A DNA stretch of 64,000 bases, from assembly GCA_964609215.1 (NCBI GenBank), contig CAZSQZ010000004.1, forward strand, positions 62,001 to 126,000, written 5' to 3'. Position numbers and translations under genes: made by a program. Source of the stretch: JABDKJ01 sp964609215. Lineage in GTDB: Bacteria; Bacteroidota; Bacteroidia; Flavobacteriales_D; JABDKJ01. The notes beneath the pieces are model-generated. The model saw nothing but the letters and a program-made list of their open reading frames with translations. It did no database searches and was not told the origin of the DNA. Below are positions 1 to 9,200 of this stretch, piece by piece. Within the stretch, counting starts at the first letter, position 1. The number at the start of each line of letters is the position of its first letter.

Positions 1-702
1 ATTCCCGATTCGGAAGCAGAATTATGCGAAGGGGAAAACTATATTGTGGACTTATCCTTAATAAACTCAGACCAAATTATCTGGTCAGATAACTCCACTG
101 GATCGATTAATAGTTTTAATGAGCCAGGAACTTACTTTGTTGATATATTATTGGATAGTTGTTATGTCTCTGATACTATTCACATTACTAGACATCATGT
201 TCCCGCATTTTCTTTTGATGAAATCTCTGGATGTTGGGGTAATCCAGTAGAACTTTCTCTAGAAGAAAATAATGGGGATATTGAATGGTTTAACGGTTCC
301 ACCAATTCAACGTTTATCGCGCAAAACGAAGGCAACTATTCCGTAACATTAACTAACGCGTGTGGAACTTATCAGTATTCAGCCAATATTACTTTTGAGG
401 ATTGCAGTTGTTCTGTTTTTATCCCAAATTCCTTTACCCCAGATGGAGACGGATACAATGATACTTTTGGAATTCATTACTCTTGTGATTTTATAAAATA
501 CAATTTTAAAATTTTCGATCGATGGGGACATTTAGCTTTTTCGGCTACCAATCCCGATATTCGATGGACCGGAGAATTAGAAACAAAAGGCTATGTTCAT
601 AACTCGAATGTCTACAATTATGTACTGAATTACACTACAATAAATTCGGAAGGAAAGCTCATTAACGAAAGCAGAAAAGGACATATAACTCAAATCAGGT
701 AA
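1..702 (+). CDS. T9SS type B sorting domain protein, 5'-truncated by window edge
   Basis: The reading frame is open from base 1, so the true start lies outside the window; the GTG at 46 is internal. The visible part has beta-sandwich-like repeats with paired cysteines. The last ~95 residues form a gliding-motility-associated (CHU_C / type B) sorting domain: it opens with IPNSFTPDGDGYND, has the FKIFDRWG core and ends in ITQIR. Such proteins are exported by Sec, cross the outer membrane through T9SS and are held at the cell surface or released. The cargo function is unknown. It resembles the tails of the three large proteins at 25.8-37.4 kb. Confidence 0.85.
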   Translation: MPDSEAELCEGENYIVDLSLINSDQIIWSDNSTGSINSFNEPGTYFVDILLDSCYVSDTIHITRHHVPAFSFDEISGCWGNPVELSLEENNGDIEWFNGSTNSTFIAQNEGNYSVTLTNACGTYQYSANITFEDCSCSVFIPNSFTPDGDGYNDTFGIHYSCDFIKYNFKIFDRWGHLAFSATNPDIRWTGELETKGYVHNSNVYNYVLNYTTINSEGKLINESRKGHITQIR

Positions 703-835
703 GTTCAACACAAATCATTAATCCCTGATTATCAATATATTAAAAGCACAAAACTATTTTTAACAAGTTAAATAACATAGGAAAATAGTGCTGTTAATGT
801 ATTGTTAATTTTAAACCCAATTCAGAATTTGGCCG

Positions 836-843
836 TATATTTG
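836..843 (+). promoter_or_regulatory. Bacteroidetes -7 promoter element (TATATTTG)
   Basis: Exact match to the Bacteroidetes primary sigma factor -7 consensus TAnnTTTG, 34 bp before the DUF1573 start codon in a 176-bp intergenic region. No convincing -33 TTG at ideal spacing was seen. Confidence 0.55.
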
Positions 844-877
844 TAAAGTACAATTTGAAAAAATCAAAATCCTTGTT

Positions 878-1333
878 ATGAAAAATATTTTAATGACTTT
901 ATCAATCTTGTTTTTCGCTTTCGGAACTCAAGTAAATGCACAGCAAGTTCAATTGCAAGATGGTGCCGTTATGACTGTAGACAAAGACGTTCACGATTAT
1001 GGTGAAATAGATAAAGGCGCTGACCCTTATTGTGAGTTTATTATTACAAATACGGGTAACGAACCTTTAATTATTAGCAATGCTAAAGGTTCTTGTGGCT
1101 GTACTGTTCCTGAATGGGAAAAAGAGCCAATCATGCCAGGTGAAAGCTCTGTAATGAAAGTAAAATATGACACTAAGAGAGTTGGTCCAATAAATAAATC
1201 TGTGACCATTACTTCGAATTCTGTTAACGCCCCTACAAAGGTGATAAGAATTAAAGGGAAAGTAAATGCTCCTGCAGCAGATGCTAATTCTCCTGTAAAA
1301 GAAGTTTCTCCTGGAACTCCAGTACAAAAATAA
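878..1333 (+). CDS. DUF1573 domain exported protein (first of tandem pair)
   Basis: A 151-residue protein with a cleavable signal peptide (residues 1-21, ending NAQ) and one DUF1573 immunoglobulin-like domain (about 35-130). The family's hallmark SCGCTVP is followed by EPIMPGE and a final SVTITSNS strand. DUF1573 proteins are abundant exported Bacteroidetes proteins of unknown function, proposed to fold like ASH/PapD-type beta sandwiches. The C-terminal 20 residues are Pro/Ser/Ala-rich and probably disordered. The stop is followed after one base by the start of a second DUF1573 gene, so the two are cotranscribed. A TAnnTTTG element lies just upstream. Confidence 0.85.
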   Translation: MKNILMTLSILFFAFGTQVNAQQVQLQDGAVMTVDKDVHDYGEIDKGADPYCEFIITNTGNEPLIISNAKGSCGCTVPEWEKEPIMPGESSVMKVKYDTKRVGPINKSVTITSNSVNAPTKVIRIKGKVNAPAADANSPVKEVSPGTPVQK

Positions 1334-1334
1334 T

Positions 1335-1712
1335 ATGAGAGCAGCCATAGTGCTGATAATAATATTGTTAAACTCCGCTTTTGTCTTAGGACAGGAAGCG
1401 GAGTTTTCTTTTGAGGGAAAAACTACTTTTAAATTCCCTAAAACAAAGGAAGGTTCCATTCTTACACATACCTTTCCTTTTACTAATTCTGGAGATGCAC
1501 CATTGATTATTTCAGAATATAAAGTTGCCTGTAAATGTACCAAGGCATTTTTTTCTAATGAACCAATAATGCCAGGAGAAACAGGAAGCATTACAATTGA
1601 GTTTGACACCAATGGAAAAATTGCATGGCAAGATAGAACCGTTGAAATCTATTCTAATGCTAAAAAAAGTCCTTTAAAGTTGCGCTTCAAGGTTATGGTT
1701 GACAACGAATAA
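1335..1712 (+). CDS. DUF1573 domain exported protein (second of tandem pair)
   Basis: A 125-residue paralogue of the preceding protein. It has a signal peptide (about 1-19, ending LGQ) and one DUF1573 domain: 'CKCTKAFF' replaces the usual CGCT, and EPIMPGE is conserved. The ATG lies one base after the previous stop, so translational coupling is likely. A hairpin just downstream may end the transcript. The domain identity is secure; the role is unknown. Confidence 0.82.
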   Translation: MRAAIVLIIILLNSAFVLGQEAEFSFEGKTTFKFPKTKEGSILTHTFPFTNSGDAPLIISEYKVACKCTKAFFSNEPIMPGETGSITIEFDTNGKIAWQDRTVEIYSNAKKSPLKLRFKVMVDNE

Positions 1713-1742
1713 TTTTCTTCTCATTTTCTTTCTTTCTCGCTG

Positions 1743-1768
1743 AAATTCCTCACTTTTGAGGAAATTTT
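1743..1768 (+). terminator. Possible rho-independent terminator after the DUF1573 pair
   Basis: Inverted repeat TTCCTCA / TGAGGAA with a 4-nt loop, extended by A/T pairs around one bulge, then a T-run (ATTTTAG). It sits between the DUF1573 stop and the aminotransferase start, only 5 bp before that ATG, so it could also act on aminotransferase translation. Confidence 0.4.
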
Positions 1769-1772
1769 AGAT

Positions 1773-2999
1773 ATGCCAACTATTTCCCAAAAAGGCCAAA
1801 AGATGCCTTCTTCTCCCATAAGAAAATTGGTTCCTTTTGCAGAAGGAGCAAAGAAAGCTGGTAAGAAAGTGTACCATCTTAACATTGGCCAACCAGATAT
1901 TTTTTCTCCAGAAATTGCTGTTGAAGCTGTTAAAAAAATGGATAGAAAAGTTATTGAATATTCTCATTCTGCAGGTTTCGAATCTTATAGAAAAGGGCTT
2001 TCAGAGTATTACAAATCTGTTGGCATAGATGTTTCCTACGATGAAATCATTGTAAGTACTGGAGGTTCAGAAGCACTTATTTTTGGAATGCTTTCTTGCC
2101 TGAATCCAGGAGATGAAGTAATCATTCCTGAGCCCTACTATGCAAATTATAATGGTTTTTCGGTTATGGCCGGAGTTGATGTTGTACCTATTAGCACTAG
2201 CATTAGTAATGGTTTTGCACTACCTGCAATTGAAGAATTTGAAAAGAAGATAAATTCTAAAACGAAGGCAATCCTCATTTGTAATCCGGGTAATCCAACA
2301 GGTTGTTTATACTCTAAAGCCGAATTAGAAATATTGGCAGAAATTGTAAAAAAACATGATCTCTTTTTATTCGCAGATGAAGTTTATAGAGAATTCGTGT
2401 ATGATAGTAAGGAACATTTTTCCTGTATGAATTTAGAGGGTATTGAACAGCAGGTAGTTTTAGTTGATTCTGTGTCTAAAAGGTATTCTATGTGCGGTGC
2501 AAGAATAGGTGCGCTAGTTACAAAAAATAGGGCCGTTTACAATACCGCTATGAAATTTGCACAAGCTCGTTTGAGCCCTCCCACACTTGCGCAAATAGCT
2601 TCGGAAGCCGCATTAAAGACCCCAAAATCTTATTTTGATGATGTTATTGCAGAGTATAAAGAAAGAAGAGACACCTTGGTTAATGGCCTAAATCAAATTC
2701 CAGGAGTAATCTGCCCTACACCAGGCGGTGCTTTTTATTGTATTGCTCAATTACCCATTGATGATAGCGATAAATTTTGTCAATGGATTTTAGAATCATT
2801 TGACCATGAAGGAGAAACCATTATGATGGCTCCAGCTACAGGTTTTTATGATGATAGAACTAGTGGAATTCAACAAGTTCGAATAGCTTATGTACTTGAA
2901 AATAACTCTTTAAGAAAAGCGGTAGAAATTTTGAGTAAAGCACTAGCTGCTTATCCCGGCAAAACAAAGATGGAAGATATTGCTCTTAGCAATGCCTAA
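1773..2999 (+). CDS. PLP-dependent aminotransferase (class I/II, AspC-like)
   Basis: A 408-residue fold-type I aminotransferase, full length for the family. Visible signatures: NIGQPD near the N-terminus, TGGSEAL (PLP phosphate pocket), NPGNPTG (cofactor and substrate carboxylate), FADEVYREF, and SVSKRYSMCGARIG with the Schiff-base lysine at about residue 236. The C-terminal 'RIAYVLE' supplies the carboxylate-binding arginine. It is cytosolic and transfers an amino group from an amino acid (probably Asp or Glu) to a 2-oxo acid; substrate specificity cannot be read from sequence. The start is the first ATG in frame. The next gene (YtxJ-like) follows after 32 bp with its own possible -7 element. 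Confidence 0.9.
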   Translation: MPTISQKGQKMPSSPIRKLVPFAEGAKKAGKKVYHLNIGQPDIFSPEIAVEAVKKMDRKVIEYSHSAGFESYRKGLSEYYKSVGIDVSYDEIIVSTGGSEALIFGMLSCLNPGDEVIIPEPYYANYNGFSVMAGVDVVPISTSISNGFALPAIEEFEKKINSKTKAILICNPGNPTGCLYSKAELEILAEIVKKHDLFLFADEVYREFVYDSKEHFSCMNLEGIEQQVVLVDSVSKRYSMCGARIGALVTKNRAVYNTAMKFAQARLSPPTLAQIASEAALKTPKSYFDDVIAEYKERRDTLVNGLNQIPGVICPTPGGAFYCIAQLPIDDSDKFCQWILESFDHEGETIMMAPATGFYDDRTSGIQQVRIAYVLENNSLRKAVEILSKALAAYPGKTKMEDIALSNA

Positions 3000-3010
3000 T
3001 ACGATTTGAC

Positions 3011-3018
3011 TATATTCG
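3011..3018 (+). promoter_or_regulatory. Near-consensus -7 element TATATTCG
   Basis: One mismatch to TAnnTTTG, 14 bp before the ytxJ ATG in a 32-bp intergenic gap. It may give ytxJ and the DUF819 gene their own promoter. Confidence 0.3.
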
Positions 3019-3031
3019 TAATGTTTATACT

Positions 3032-3364
3032 ATGAATTGGAAAGAATTAAATCATATAGATCAACTCGAGGAAATTCGAGAAAAATCATTTTCTAAGAAA
3101 CAAGCTATTTTTAAACATAGCACAAGGTGTGCTATTTCTTCTATGGTAAGAAATAGACTGGAAAGAGATTATAACATTGCAGAAGAAGATTTAGACATTT
3201 ATCATTTGGATCTAATCGCCAGAAGAGATATTTCTAATCAAATTATGGAGAATTGGAATGTTCAGCATGAAAGCCCTCAATTAATTATTATTGAAAATGA
3301 TACCGCAATTCATCATGCTTCTCATCATATGATCTCTGTTGGAGAGCTGAAAAAAGTTTTATAG
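3032..3364 (+). CDS. ytxJ: Bacillithiol system redox-active protein YtxJ
   Basis: A 110-residue thioredoxin-fold protein of the YtxJ (DUF2847) family, which is linked to bacillithiol metabolism and proposed to act as a monothiol bacilliredoxin. The diagnostic segment FKHSTRCAISSM carries the only cysteine (Cys33), the expected redox-active residue. The C-terminal 'SPQLIIIENDTAIHHASHH' matches the cis-Pro and His-rich tail of the family. It is cytosolic. The DUF819 gene starts one base after its stop. Its presence implies that the organism makes bacillithiol, although no bsh genes are in this window. Confidence 0.85.
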   Translation: MNWKELNHIDQLEEIREKSFSKKQAIFKHSTRCAISSMVRNRLERDYNIAEEDLDIYHLDLIARRDISNQIMENWNVQHESPQLIIIENDTAIHHASHHMISVGELKKVL

Positions 3365-3365
3365 T

Positions 3366-4778
3366 ATGGAAGAAGTAGTTTCGGATATTCCCTTAATAAC
3401 AAATGATGCTGTGGTATTTGGAATTTTAATGATTCTACTAGCATTAATTTTCAAAGCAACAGAAACTCAAGGTTTCACAAAGTTCTTCAAAATAATTCCA
3501 GCACTACTACTTTGTTATTTCTTGCCTTCTTTATTTAGCACTTTTGGAATTATTTCTCCGAAATGGGTTGATATGAGTGCCGCGATGTCAGCTCTTACTG
3601 AAAGCGGGTTTGATATCTCGGGAATCTCTTCATTTAAAGAATTTAAAAATTTTGTGTTATTAAACGATGAGGCAAAAGAAATTGCCGATAGATTCGTTAC
3701 AGGATCAAAGCTCTATTTTGTAGCATCTAGATACTTACTTCCGGCAAGTTTAGTTTTATTGACTTTAAGCATAAATCTAAAAGAAGTTTTCAAATTAGGT
3801 CCAAAGGCTTTGATAATGTTTATTACTGGAACTGTTGGTGTTGTTATTGGCGGACCACTTGCAATTTTGTTATTTTCATATATAAGTCCTGATATTGTTG
3901 GAGGTATTGCTCCAGATGAAGTTTGGAGAGGTATGACAACTGTTGCTGGAAGCTGGATTGGCGGTGGGGCTAATCAAGCTGCTATGTATGAAATTTTTAA
4001 AGAAGGTGATAGTAATTTGATTTCTGGCGGAATGTATTCTATAATGATTACTGTAGATATAATAGTAGCCGAAGTTTGGATGTTTTTCTTACTCCTTGGA
4101 GTTGGAAAAGCTGCGCGTTTAGATAAGTTTTTCAAAGCTGATTCTTCTGCTGTTGAAACCCTTAAAAACAGCATGCATGAGTTTAGTCAAAAAATTGCTA
4201 GAAATCCGAGTTTTAATGATCTAATGGTCATTCTCGGAATTGCATTAGGCGCAACAGGTTTTGCTCATTTACTTGCTGATATTTTGGGGCCTGCTATTAA
4301 AGAAAACTTACCATTCCTGCATGATAAATTTAGTTTAGGTTCAGGTTTCTTTTGGTTAATAGTAATAGCTACTACTATTGGAATCGCCTTTAGTTTTACC
4401 AAATTAAGAAATTATGAAGGCGCAGGGGCTTCAAAAATAGGAAGTGTTTGTATTTATATTTTGGTAGCTACAATCGGTATGAAAATGGATATAACTGCAA
4501 TAGCCGAAAACCCAGGTTTATTTCTAGTTGGATTTGTTTGGATGATTGTTCATGTATTGCTATTACTTATAGTTGGAAAGTTAATAAAATCTCCTTTCTT
4601 TTTCCTTGCTGTAGGAAGTAAAGCAAACATTGGAGGCGCAGCTAGCGCACCAGTGGTTGCTGGTGCATTTCATCCTTCATTAGCACCTGTAGGAGTTTTA
4701 CTTGCTGTTTTAGGATATGCTCTAGGGACTTACGGAGCCTTAATTTGTGGATATTTAATGCAAGGTGTTGCTCCTTAA
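3366..4778 (+). CDS. DUF819 family integral membrane protein (YjcL-like)
   Basis: A 470-residue polytopic inner-membrane protein with roughly 10-12 hydrophobic segments. Family features include SWIGGGANQAAM around residues 195-208 and KANIGGAASAPVVAG near residue 420, two glycine-rich re-entrant-like motifs in related sequence halves, as in ion and carboxylate transporters. DUF819 (YjcL) proteins have no established substrate. Coupling to ytxJ (one-base gap) suggests cotranscription, not necessarily a shared pathway. Full length for the family. Confidence 0.85.
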   Translation: MEEVVSDIPLITNDAVVFGILMILLALIFKATETQGFTKFFKIIPALLLCYFLPSLFSTFGIISPKWVDMSAAMSALTESGFDISGISSFKEFKNFVLLNDEAKEIADRFVTGSKLYFVASRYLLPASLVLLTLSINLKEVFKLGPKALIMFITGTVGVVIGGPLAILLFSYISPDIVGGIAPDEVWRGMTTVAGSWIGGGANQAAMYEIFKEGDSNLISGGMYSIMITVDIIVAEVWMFFLLLGVGKAARLDKFFKADSSAVETLKNSMHEFSQKIARNPSFNDLMVILGIALGATGFAHLLADILGPAIKENLPFLHDKFSLGSGFFWLIVIATTIGIAFSFTKLRNYEGAGASKIGSVCIYILVATIGMKMDITAIAENPGLFLVGFVWMIVHVLLLLIVGKLIKSPFFFLAVGSKANIGGAASAPVVAGAFHPSLAPVGVLLAVLGYALGTYGALICGYLMQGVAP

Positions 4779-4821
4779 CTTTTGATTAAAACATTAGAAT
4801 AAACTTCCTTGTTTAATAATC

Positions 4822-5724
4822 ATGCTCAAAATAGCCTGGAATGAGTTATACTGTCATCCACTTCCAAATGGACATCGCTTTCCAATGGAAAAGTATGATC
4901 TTCTGCCCCAGCAATTGTTATATGAAGGAGTAATTGAAAAAGAGAATTTATTTTCTCCAGAAAAACCTGATGATCGCTATACTCTTTTAGCACATGATCT
5001 GGAATATCTAACAAAGCTTAGAAATTTAAAACTGGACAGACATGAGGAAAGAAGAACTGGGTTTCCACAAAGTCAGCAATTAATTGATCGGGAACAAGTT
5101 ATCATGGGCGGAACCCTACAGTGCGCTGAATTTGCTTTAGAACATGGCATTTCTCTTAATGTTGCTGGTGGTACCCATCATGCATTTTCAAACAGAGGCG
5201 AAGGTTTTTGCCTATTGAATGATTTGGCAATAGCAGCCCACTATCTTTTGAGTAATAAGAAAGCCTCAAAAATTCTTATCGTAGACCTTGATGTTCATCA
5301 AGGAAATGGAACAGCAGAAATTTTTAAAGAAAATAGTTCAGTATTTACCTTTAGCATGCACGGTGCAAAAAATTACCCTATGCATAAAGAAAAGTCTGAT
5401 TTAGACATTGGATTAGATGATGGTTGCTCAGACGATACTTATTTAAACTTGCTAGACATCCATTTTCCGAGCTTGATTGAGGATGAAAAACCAGATTTTA
5501 TATTCTACCAATGTGGAGTGGATATTCTATCGACAGATAAACTTGGTAGATTGGCGATTAGCATTGAAGGTTGTAAAGAAAGAGATCGAATTGTTCTAGA
5601 AAAAGCAAAGCAAAAAAATATACCTATTTGCTGCGCAATGGGAGGAGGTTATTCGGTAAGAATCCAAGATATCATAGAAGCACACGCAAATACTTTCCGT
5701 TTAGCGCAGGATATATACACTTAA
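4822..5724 (+). CDS. Histone deacetylase family zinc amidohydrolase (AcuC/APAH-like)
   Basis: A 300-residue arginase/deacetylase-fold protein. The catalytic set is complete: the His-His dyad in GGTHHAFSNRGEGFCLLND (H119, H120), zinc ligands in VDLDVHQGNG (D157, H159) and YQCGVD (D234), and the GGGY transition-state tyrosine (Y277). Bacterial members hydrolyse acetylated lysine, acetylpolyamines or related amides; the substrate here is unknown. It is cytosolic, with no signal peptide. It follows the DUF819 gene by 43 bp and may share its transcript. Confidence 0.9.
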   Translation: MLKIAWNELYCHPLPNGHRFPMEKYDLLPQQLLYEGVIEKENLFSPEKPDDRYTLLAHDLEYLTKLRNLKLDRHEERRTGFPQSQQLIDREQVIMGGTLQCAEFALEHGISLNVAGGTHHAFSNRGEGFCLLNDLAIAAHYLLSNKKASKILIVDLDVHQGNGTAEIFKENSSVFTFSMHGAKNYPMHKEKSDLDIGLDDGCSDDTYLNLLDIHFPSLIEDEKPDFIFYQCGVDILSTDKLGRLAISIEGCKERDRIVLEKAKQKNIPICCAMGGGYSVRIQDIIEAHANTFRLAQDIYT

Positions 5725-5758
5725 CATATTTAGGTTTCGTTTGTTAAAGGAATGGGCT

Positions 5759-5766
5759 TAAATTTG
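5759..5766 (+). promoter_or_regulatory. Bacteroidetes -7 promoter element (TAAATTTG)
   Basis: Exact TAnnTTTG match 14 bp upstream of the TonB receptor ATG. A TTTG at 5740-5743 could serve as the -33 element, although the spacing is short. The resulting leader would be very short. Confidence 0.6.
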
Positions 5767-5780
5767 TGCGCAATTAAAAA

Positions 5781-8204
5781 ATGAAAAAAAACGTACTCCT
5801 TTTTTCTTTTCTTCTTTTAACATGCTTCATGCATGCTCAAGACAAATTCACTATTTCCTGCTACGTAACCGATTCTAGTTCAGGAGAATCTTTAATTGGT
5901 GCTAATGTATACCAGAAGGGCACTCAGATTGGGGGATCTACAAATCTTTATGGATTTTACGCAATGTCCTTAGAAAAAGGAAAATGCACTATTGCAGTTT
6001 CATTTATTGGTTATGAAGTTTTTGAAAAAGAAATTGACCTCAAGGAAAACATTAGATTAGACATAGAGCTAAAACCAATAGCACAGTCTTTGGAAGCTGT
6101 TGAAATAAGGGCCGACAGAAAAAAGAATGTTGAAGGGACTCAAATGGGCACCGTTAATATGGAGGTTGAAAAGATTAAAACTTTACCTGCCTTTTTGGGT
6201 GAAGTGGACATCATTAAAACCATTCAATTGCTCCCTGGAGTGCAGTCGGGAGGTGAAGGAAATGCGGGTCTATATGTAAGAGGTGGAGGGCCAGATCAAA
6301 ATTTGATACTCCTAGATGGTGCGGTCGTTTATAATGTTTCACATCTATTTGGTTTCTTTTCTGTTTTCAACGCTGATGCAGTAAAAAATATCGAGCTTAT
6401 TAAGGGCGGAATACCAGCAAATTATGGTGGCCGACTATCTTCTGTATTGGATATAACCATGAATGACGGAAATAAAAAGAAATTTAGTGGAAGTGGTGGA
6501 ATAGGCTTAATTTCATCCCGTTTAACACTAGAAGGTCCTGTGCAAAGGGAAAAATCATCCTTTGTAGTTTCTGCACGAAGAACATACATAGATGTGCTCC
6601 TTGCTCCTTTGGCAGCTAGTAATTCCGATTTGGAAGGAACAGGGTACTTTTTCTACGATTTAAACGCAAAGTTCAACCATACTTTTTCAAAAAAAGACAA
6701 GCTCTTTGTGTCTGGATATTTCGGTAGAGATAGGTTTTCATTTAATGATCAAGCCGCAGACTTTAGCATCAATGTTCCCTGGGGTAATGCAACAACCTCT
6801 ATTCGATGGAACCACATATTTGGGCAGAAGCTTTTTATGAATTCAACCGCAACTTTTTCGGATTATGATTTTTCATTTAGAGGAGAACAAGAACAATTTG
6901 TTTTTAATCTATTCAGTGGTGTAAGAGACCTAACTTTCAAAACGGATTTAACATGGTACCCTTCTGTTCGTCACAATGTGAAATTTGGAGCAGGTCATAT
7001 TTATCACACCTTCCGGCCAAACAATTTGGAAGCATCTTCTGGTGATACGGATTTCATAACCGGTGAAAAAGAAAGAATTTTCGCAAATGAATCTTATTTG
7101 TATGCTCTAGATGAATATGATATATCTGATAATTTGAAAATTAATGCGGGCCTGCGTTTATCTAGTTTCGGACATATTGGCCCTTTCAGAAGATTTAAGA
7201 AAGATTTGAATGATCCCGATATTACTTCCAGGCCTACCCTGGATATAATAGATTATGAAAGAGGTGAACAAATTGAATCTTATCTTCGACTAGAACCAAG
7301 ACTTTCAGTTAGATATAAATTGAGCAGTAATTCTTCTGTAAAAGCAGCGGTAACTAGAAACGTTCAGTTCATTCATCTAGCATCATTGTCTCCGATAGCA
7401 TTACCAACAGATTTATGGTTGCCAAGTACAGATCAGATAAAACCACAAGACGGTTATCAGTATAACATTGGGTTCTTTAAAGATTTTAAAGACAATAGCT
7501 ATAATGCTTCTGTAGAACTCTTCTATAAAACCATGGATAATCTTGTCGCTTATGCAGATGGAGTAAATCCCGAAGATATTATTAATGATAATGTGGATAA
7601 TTACCTAGTCTTTGGTGATGGTTTTGCTTATGGTGCGGAGTTTTTTATAAATAAGAAAATAGGAAAAACAAGCGGTTGGATTGGATATACCTGGAGCAAA
7701 ACGGAAAGAAGATTTGATGAAATTTTAGATGGAGAATTTTTTCCAGCAAGATTTGACAGAAGGCATGATGTATCTATTGTTGCATCCCATAAAATGAATG
7801 ATAAATGGACCTTTGGTTTGACATGGGTTTACGGCACGGGTGATGCGATTTCACTGGCGGAAAGCTGGTATCTGCTTCCACAAGAGGGCGTTTTTGCGTT
7901 TGAATATGGAGCTAGGAATTCCCAAAGAATGAGAGCATTTCATCGTTTCGATGCAAGTGCTACTCTTTACGTAAATCCATTGAAATATAAAAAAGACCCA
8001 AGTACTGGTAATAAGATTGAAATTAAAAGGAAGTGGGAATCAAATTGGAACTTCTCTGTTTATAACGCTTATAACAGAGCCAACCCTTATATTTTGTACT
8101 ATGATATTTTTGCTGAACCCGGTAATCCCGAGGCAAATATTAAAGTTAAACAATTGAGTTTGTTTCCTATTCTTCCATCTGTAACCTGGAATTTTAAGTT
8201 CTAA
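5781..8204 (+). CDS. TonB-dependent receptor with carboxypeptidase-like regulatory domain
   Basis: An 807-residue outer-membrane receptor. Signal peptide residues 1-19 (ending MHAQ); CarboxypepD_reg-like domain about 22-105 (GESLIGANVY, GFYAMSLEKG); plug domain about 120-235 with LPGVQSGGEGNAGLYVRGGGPDQ and LLDGAVVYN; then a beta-barrel ending in an aromatic strand (VTWNFKF). These receptors import a ligand using the TonB-ExbBD proton-motive force. The adjacent DUF4249 lipoprotein gene, one base downstream, is the usual partner for this receptor subtype. The ligand is unknown; there are no SusD-like or glycan genes nearby. Confidence 0.92.
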   Translation: MKKNVLLFSFLLLTCFMHAQDKFTISCYVTDSSSGESLIGANVYQKGTQIGGSTNLYGFYAMSLEKGKCTIAVSFIGYEVFEKEIDLKENIRLDIELKPIAQSLEAVEIRADRKKNVEGTQMGTVNMEVEKIKTLPAFLGEVDIIKTIQLLPGVQSGGEGNAGLYVRGGGPDQNLILLDGAVVYNVSHLFGFFSVFNADAVKNIELIKGGIPANYGGRLSSVLDITMNDGNKKKFSGSGGIGLISSRLTLEGPVQREKSSFVVSARRTYIDVLLAPLAASNSDLEGTGYFFYDLNAKFNHTFSKKDKLFVSGYFGRDRFSFNDQAADFSINVPWGNATTSIRWNHIFGQKLFMNSTATFSDYDFSFRGEQEQFVFNLFSGVRDLTFKTDLTWYPSVRHNVKFGAGHIYHTFRPNNLEASSGDTDFITGEKERIFANESYLYALDEYDISDNLKINAGLRLSSFGHIGPFRRFKKDLNDPDITSRPTLDIIDYERGEQIESYLRLEPRLSVRYKLSSNSSVKAAVTRNVQFIHLASLSPIALPTDLWLPSTDQIKPQDGYQYNIGFFKDFKDNSYNASVELFYKTMDNLVAYADGVNPEDIINDNVDNYLVFGDGFAYGAEFFINKKIGKTSGWIGYTWSKTERRFDEILDGEFFPARFDRRHDVSIVASHKMNDKWTFGLTWVYGTGDAISLAESWYLLPQEGVFAFEYGARNSQRMRAFHRFDASATLYVNPLKYKKDPSTGNKIEIKRKWESNWNFSVYNAYNRANPYILYYDIFAEPGNPEANIKVKQLSLFPILPSVTWNFKF

Positions 8205-8205
8205 T

Positions 8206-9171
8206 ATGAATGAGTTAAGTAAATATCTTTTCTGCCTGAGCCTAATCACTATATGTCTTTTTTCATGTACAAAAGAAGTGCTCATTGATATTCCAGAGGG
8301 AGAACAACAATTGGTCGTTGAAGGCTTAATAATAACAGATAATGTTCCAGTTATTTTCCTAACCCGTTCTCAGGGTTTCAATACACCCATTGATCCTGCT
8401 GCATTAGCTGATGTTTTTGTGAGTGGAGCAACTGTTCAGGTTACTAGTGATGGAACAACCTATGACCTAGAGGAAGTTTGTGTTAGCACATTAAATCCAG
8501 ATGATCTACCATTGGTAGCTGAATTGTTAGGTCTTAGTGTTGAGGAATTATTAGCTATTAATATCTGCGTTTATACCAGTTTTGAATTTTTTGGTGAAGA
8601 GGGCAAGACATATGATTTATTTATAGACGCGGATGGGGAAAGGGTAAGCTCTTCCACCAAGATAGATTATGCAGTAGAATTGGATAGCTTGTGGTTTGAA
8701 ATTTGGGGTGATACAGACTCCCTTGGCTTCATTTGGGGAATTCTAACTGATCCAGATACTGCTGGCAATAACTATAGATGGTATTCACAAAGAATAAACG
8801 CTTATCCTAATGAGCCTGGCGTTCCAAAGGATAGTAGATATATTCCACCTTCAAACTCTGTTTCTGAAGATTCGTTTTTTGATGGTTTGGAATTTGAATT
8901 TGGATATAATAGAGGTAAAGAGTTCAATTCTGCGGAACTGGATGACAATAACGAAGAAGCTTTTTTCTTTAAAGTAGGTGATACTATTGCGGTACGGCCT
9001 GTTTCAATTCAATTTGATGTTTACAGATTTTACAGAAGTCTTGAAGAGCAAATTACCACAAATGGAAGTCCATTCTCATTACCTGAGAATATTGAAAGCA
9101 ATATAGAAGGAGGACTTGGAATATGGGCAGGCTTTGGCCCCACCTATGATACCATTATTTGTTTGCCCTAA
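8206..9171 (+). CDS. DUF4249 family lipoprotein, partner of the TonB receptor
   Basis: A 321-residue lipoprotein with lipobox LFSC (Cys21) and the DUF4249 pattern: an N-terminal 'LVVEGLIITDNVPVIFLTRSQ' strand pair, an insert with 'GKTYDLFIDADGERVSSSTKI' and a C-terminal region 'GGLGIWAGFGPTYDT'. DUF4249 genes commonly sit directly downstream of TonB receptors in Bacteroidetes and are thought to act as surface-exposed accessory proteins; their function is not established. The one-base gap to the receptor gene indicates an operon. Confidence 0.85.
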   Translation: MNELSKYLFCLSLITICLFSCTKEVLIDIPEGEQQLVVEGLIITDNVPVIFLTRSQGFNTPIDPAALADVFVSGATVQVTSDGTTYDLEEVCVSTLNPDDLPLVAELLGLSVEELLAINICVYTSFEFFGEEGKTYDLFIDADGERVSSSTKIDYAVELDSLWFEIWGDTDSLGFIWGILTDPDTAGNNYRWYSQRINAYPNEPGVPKDSRYIPPSNSVSEDSFFDGLEFEFGYNRGKEFNSAELDDNNEEAFFFKVGDTIAVRPVSIQFDVYRFYRSLEEQITTNGSPFSLPENIESNIEGGLGIWAGFGPTYDTIICLP

Positions 9172-9200
9172 CGCAAAGTTCAGTTGAGAATCCTATTTGA

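Noticed and set aside
1067..1612. 181-codon minus-strand frame opposite the DUF1573 genes
   Set aside because: Overlaps two well-supported genes on the other strand; low-complexity translation without domain features.
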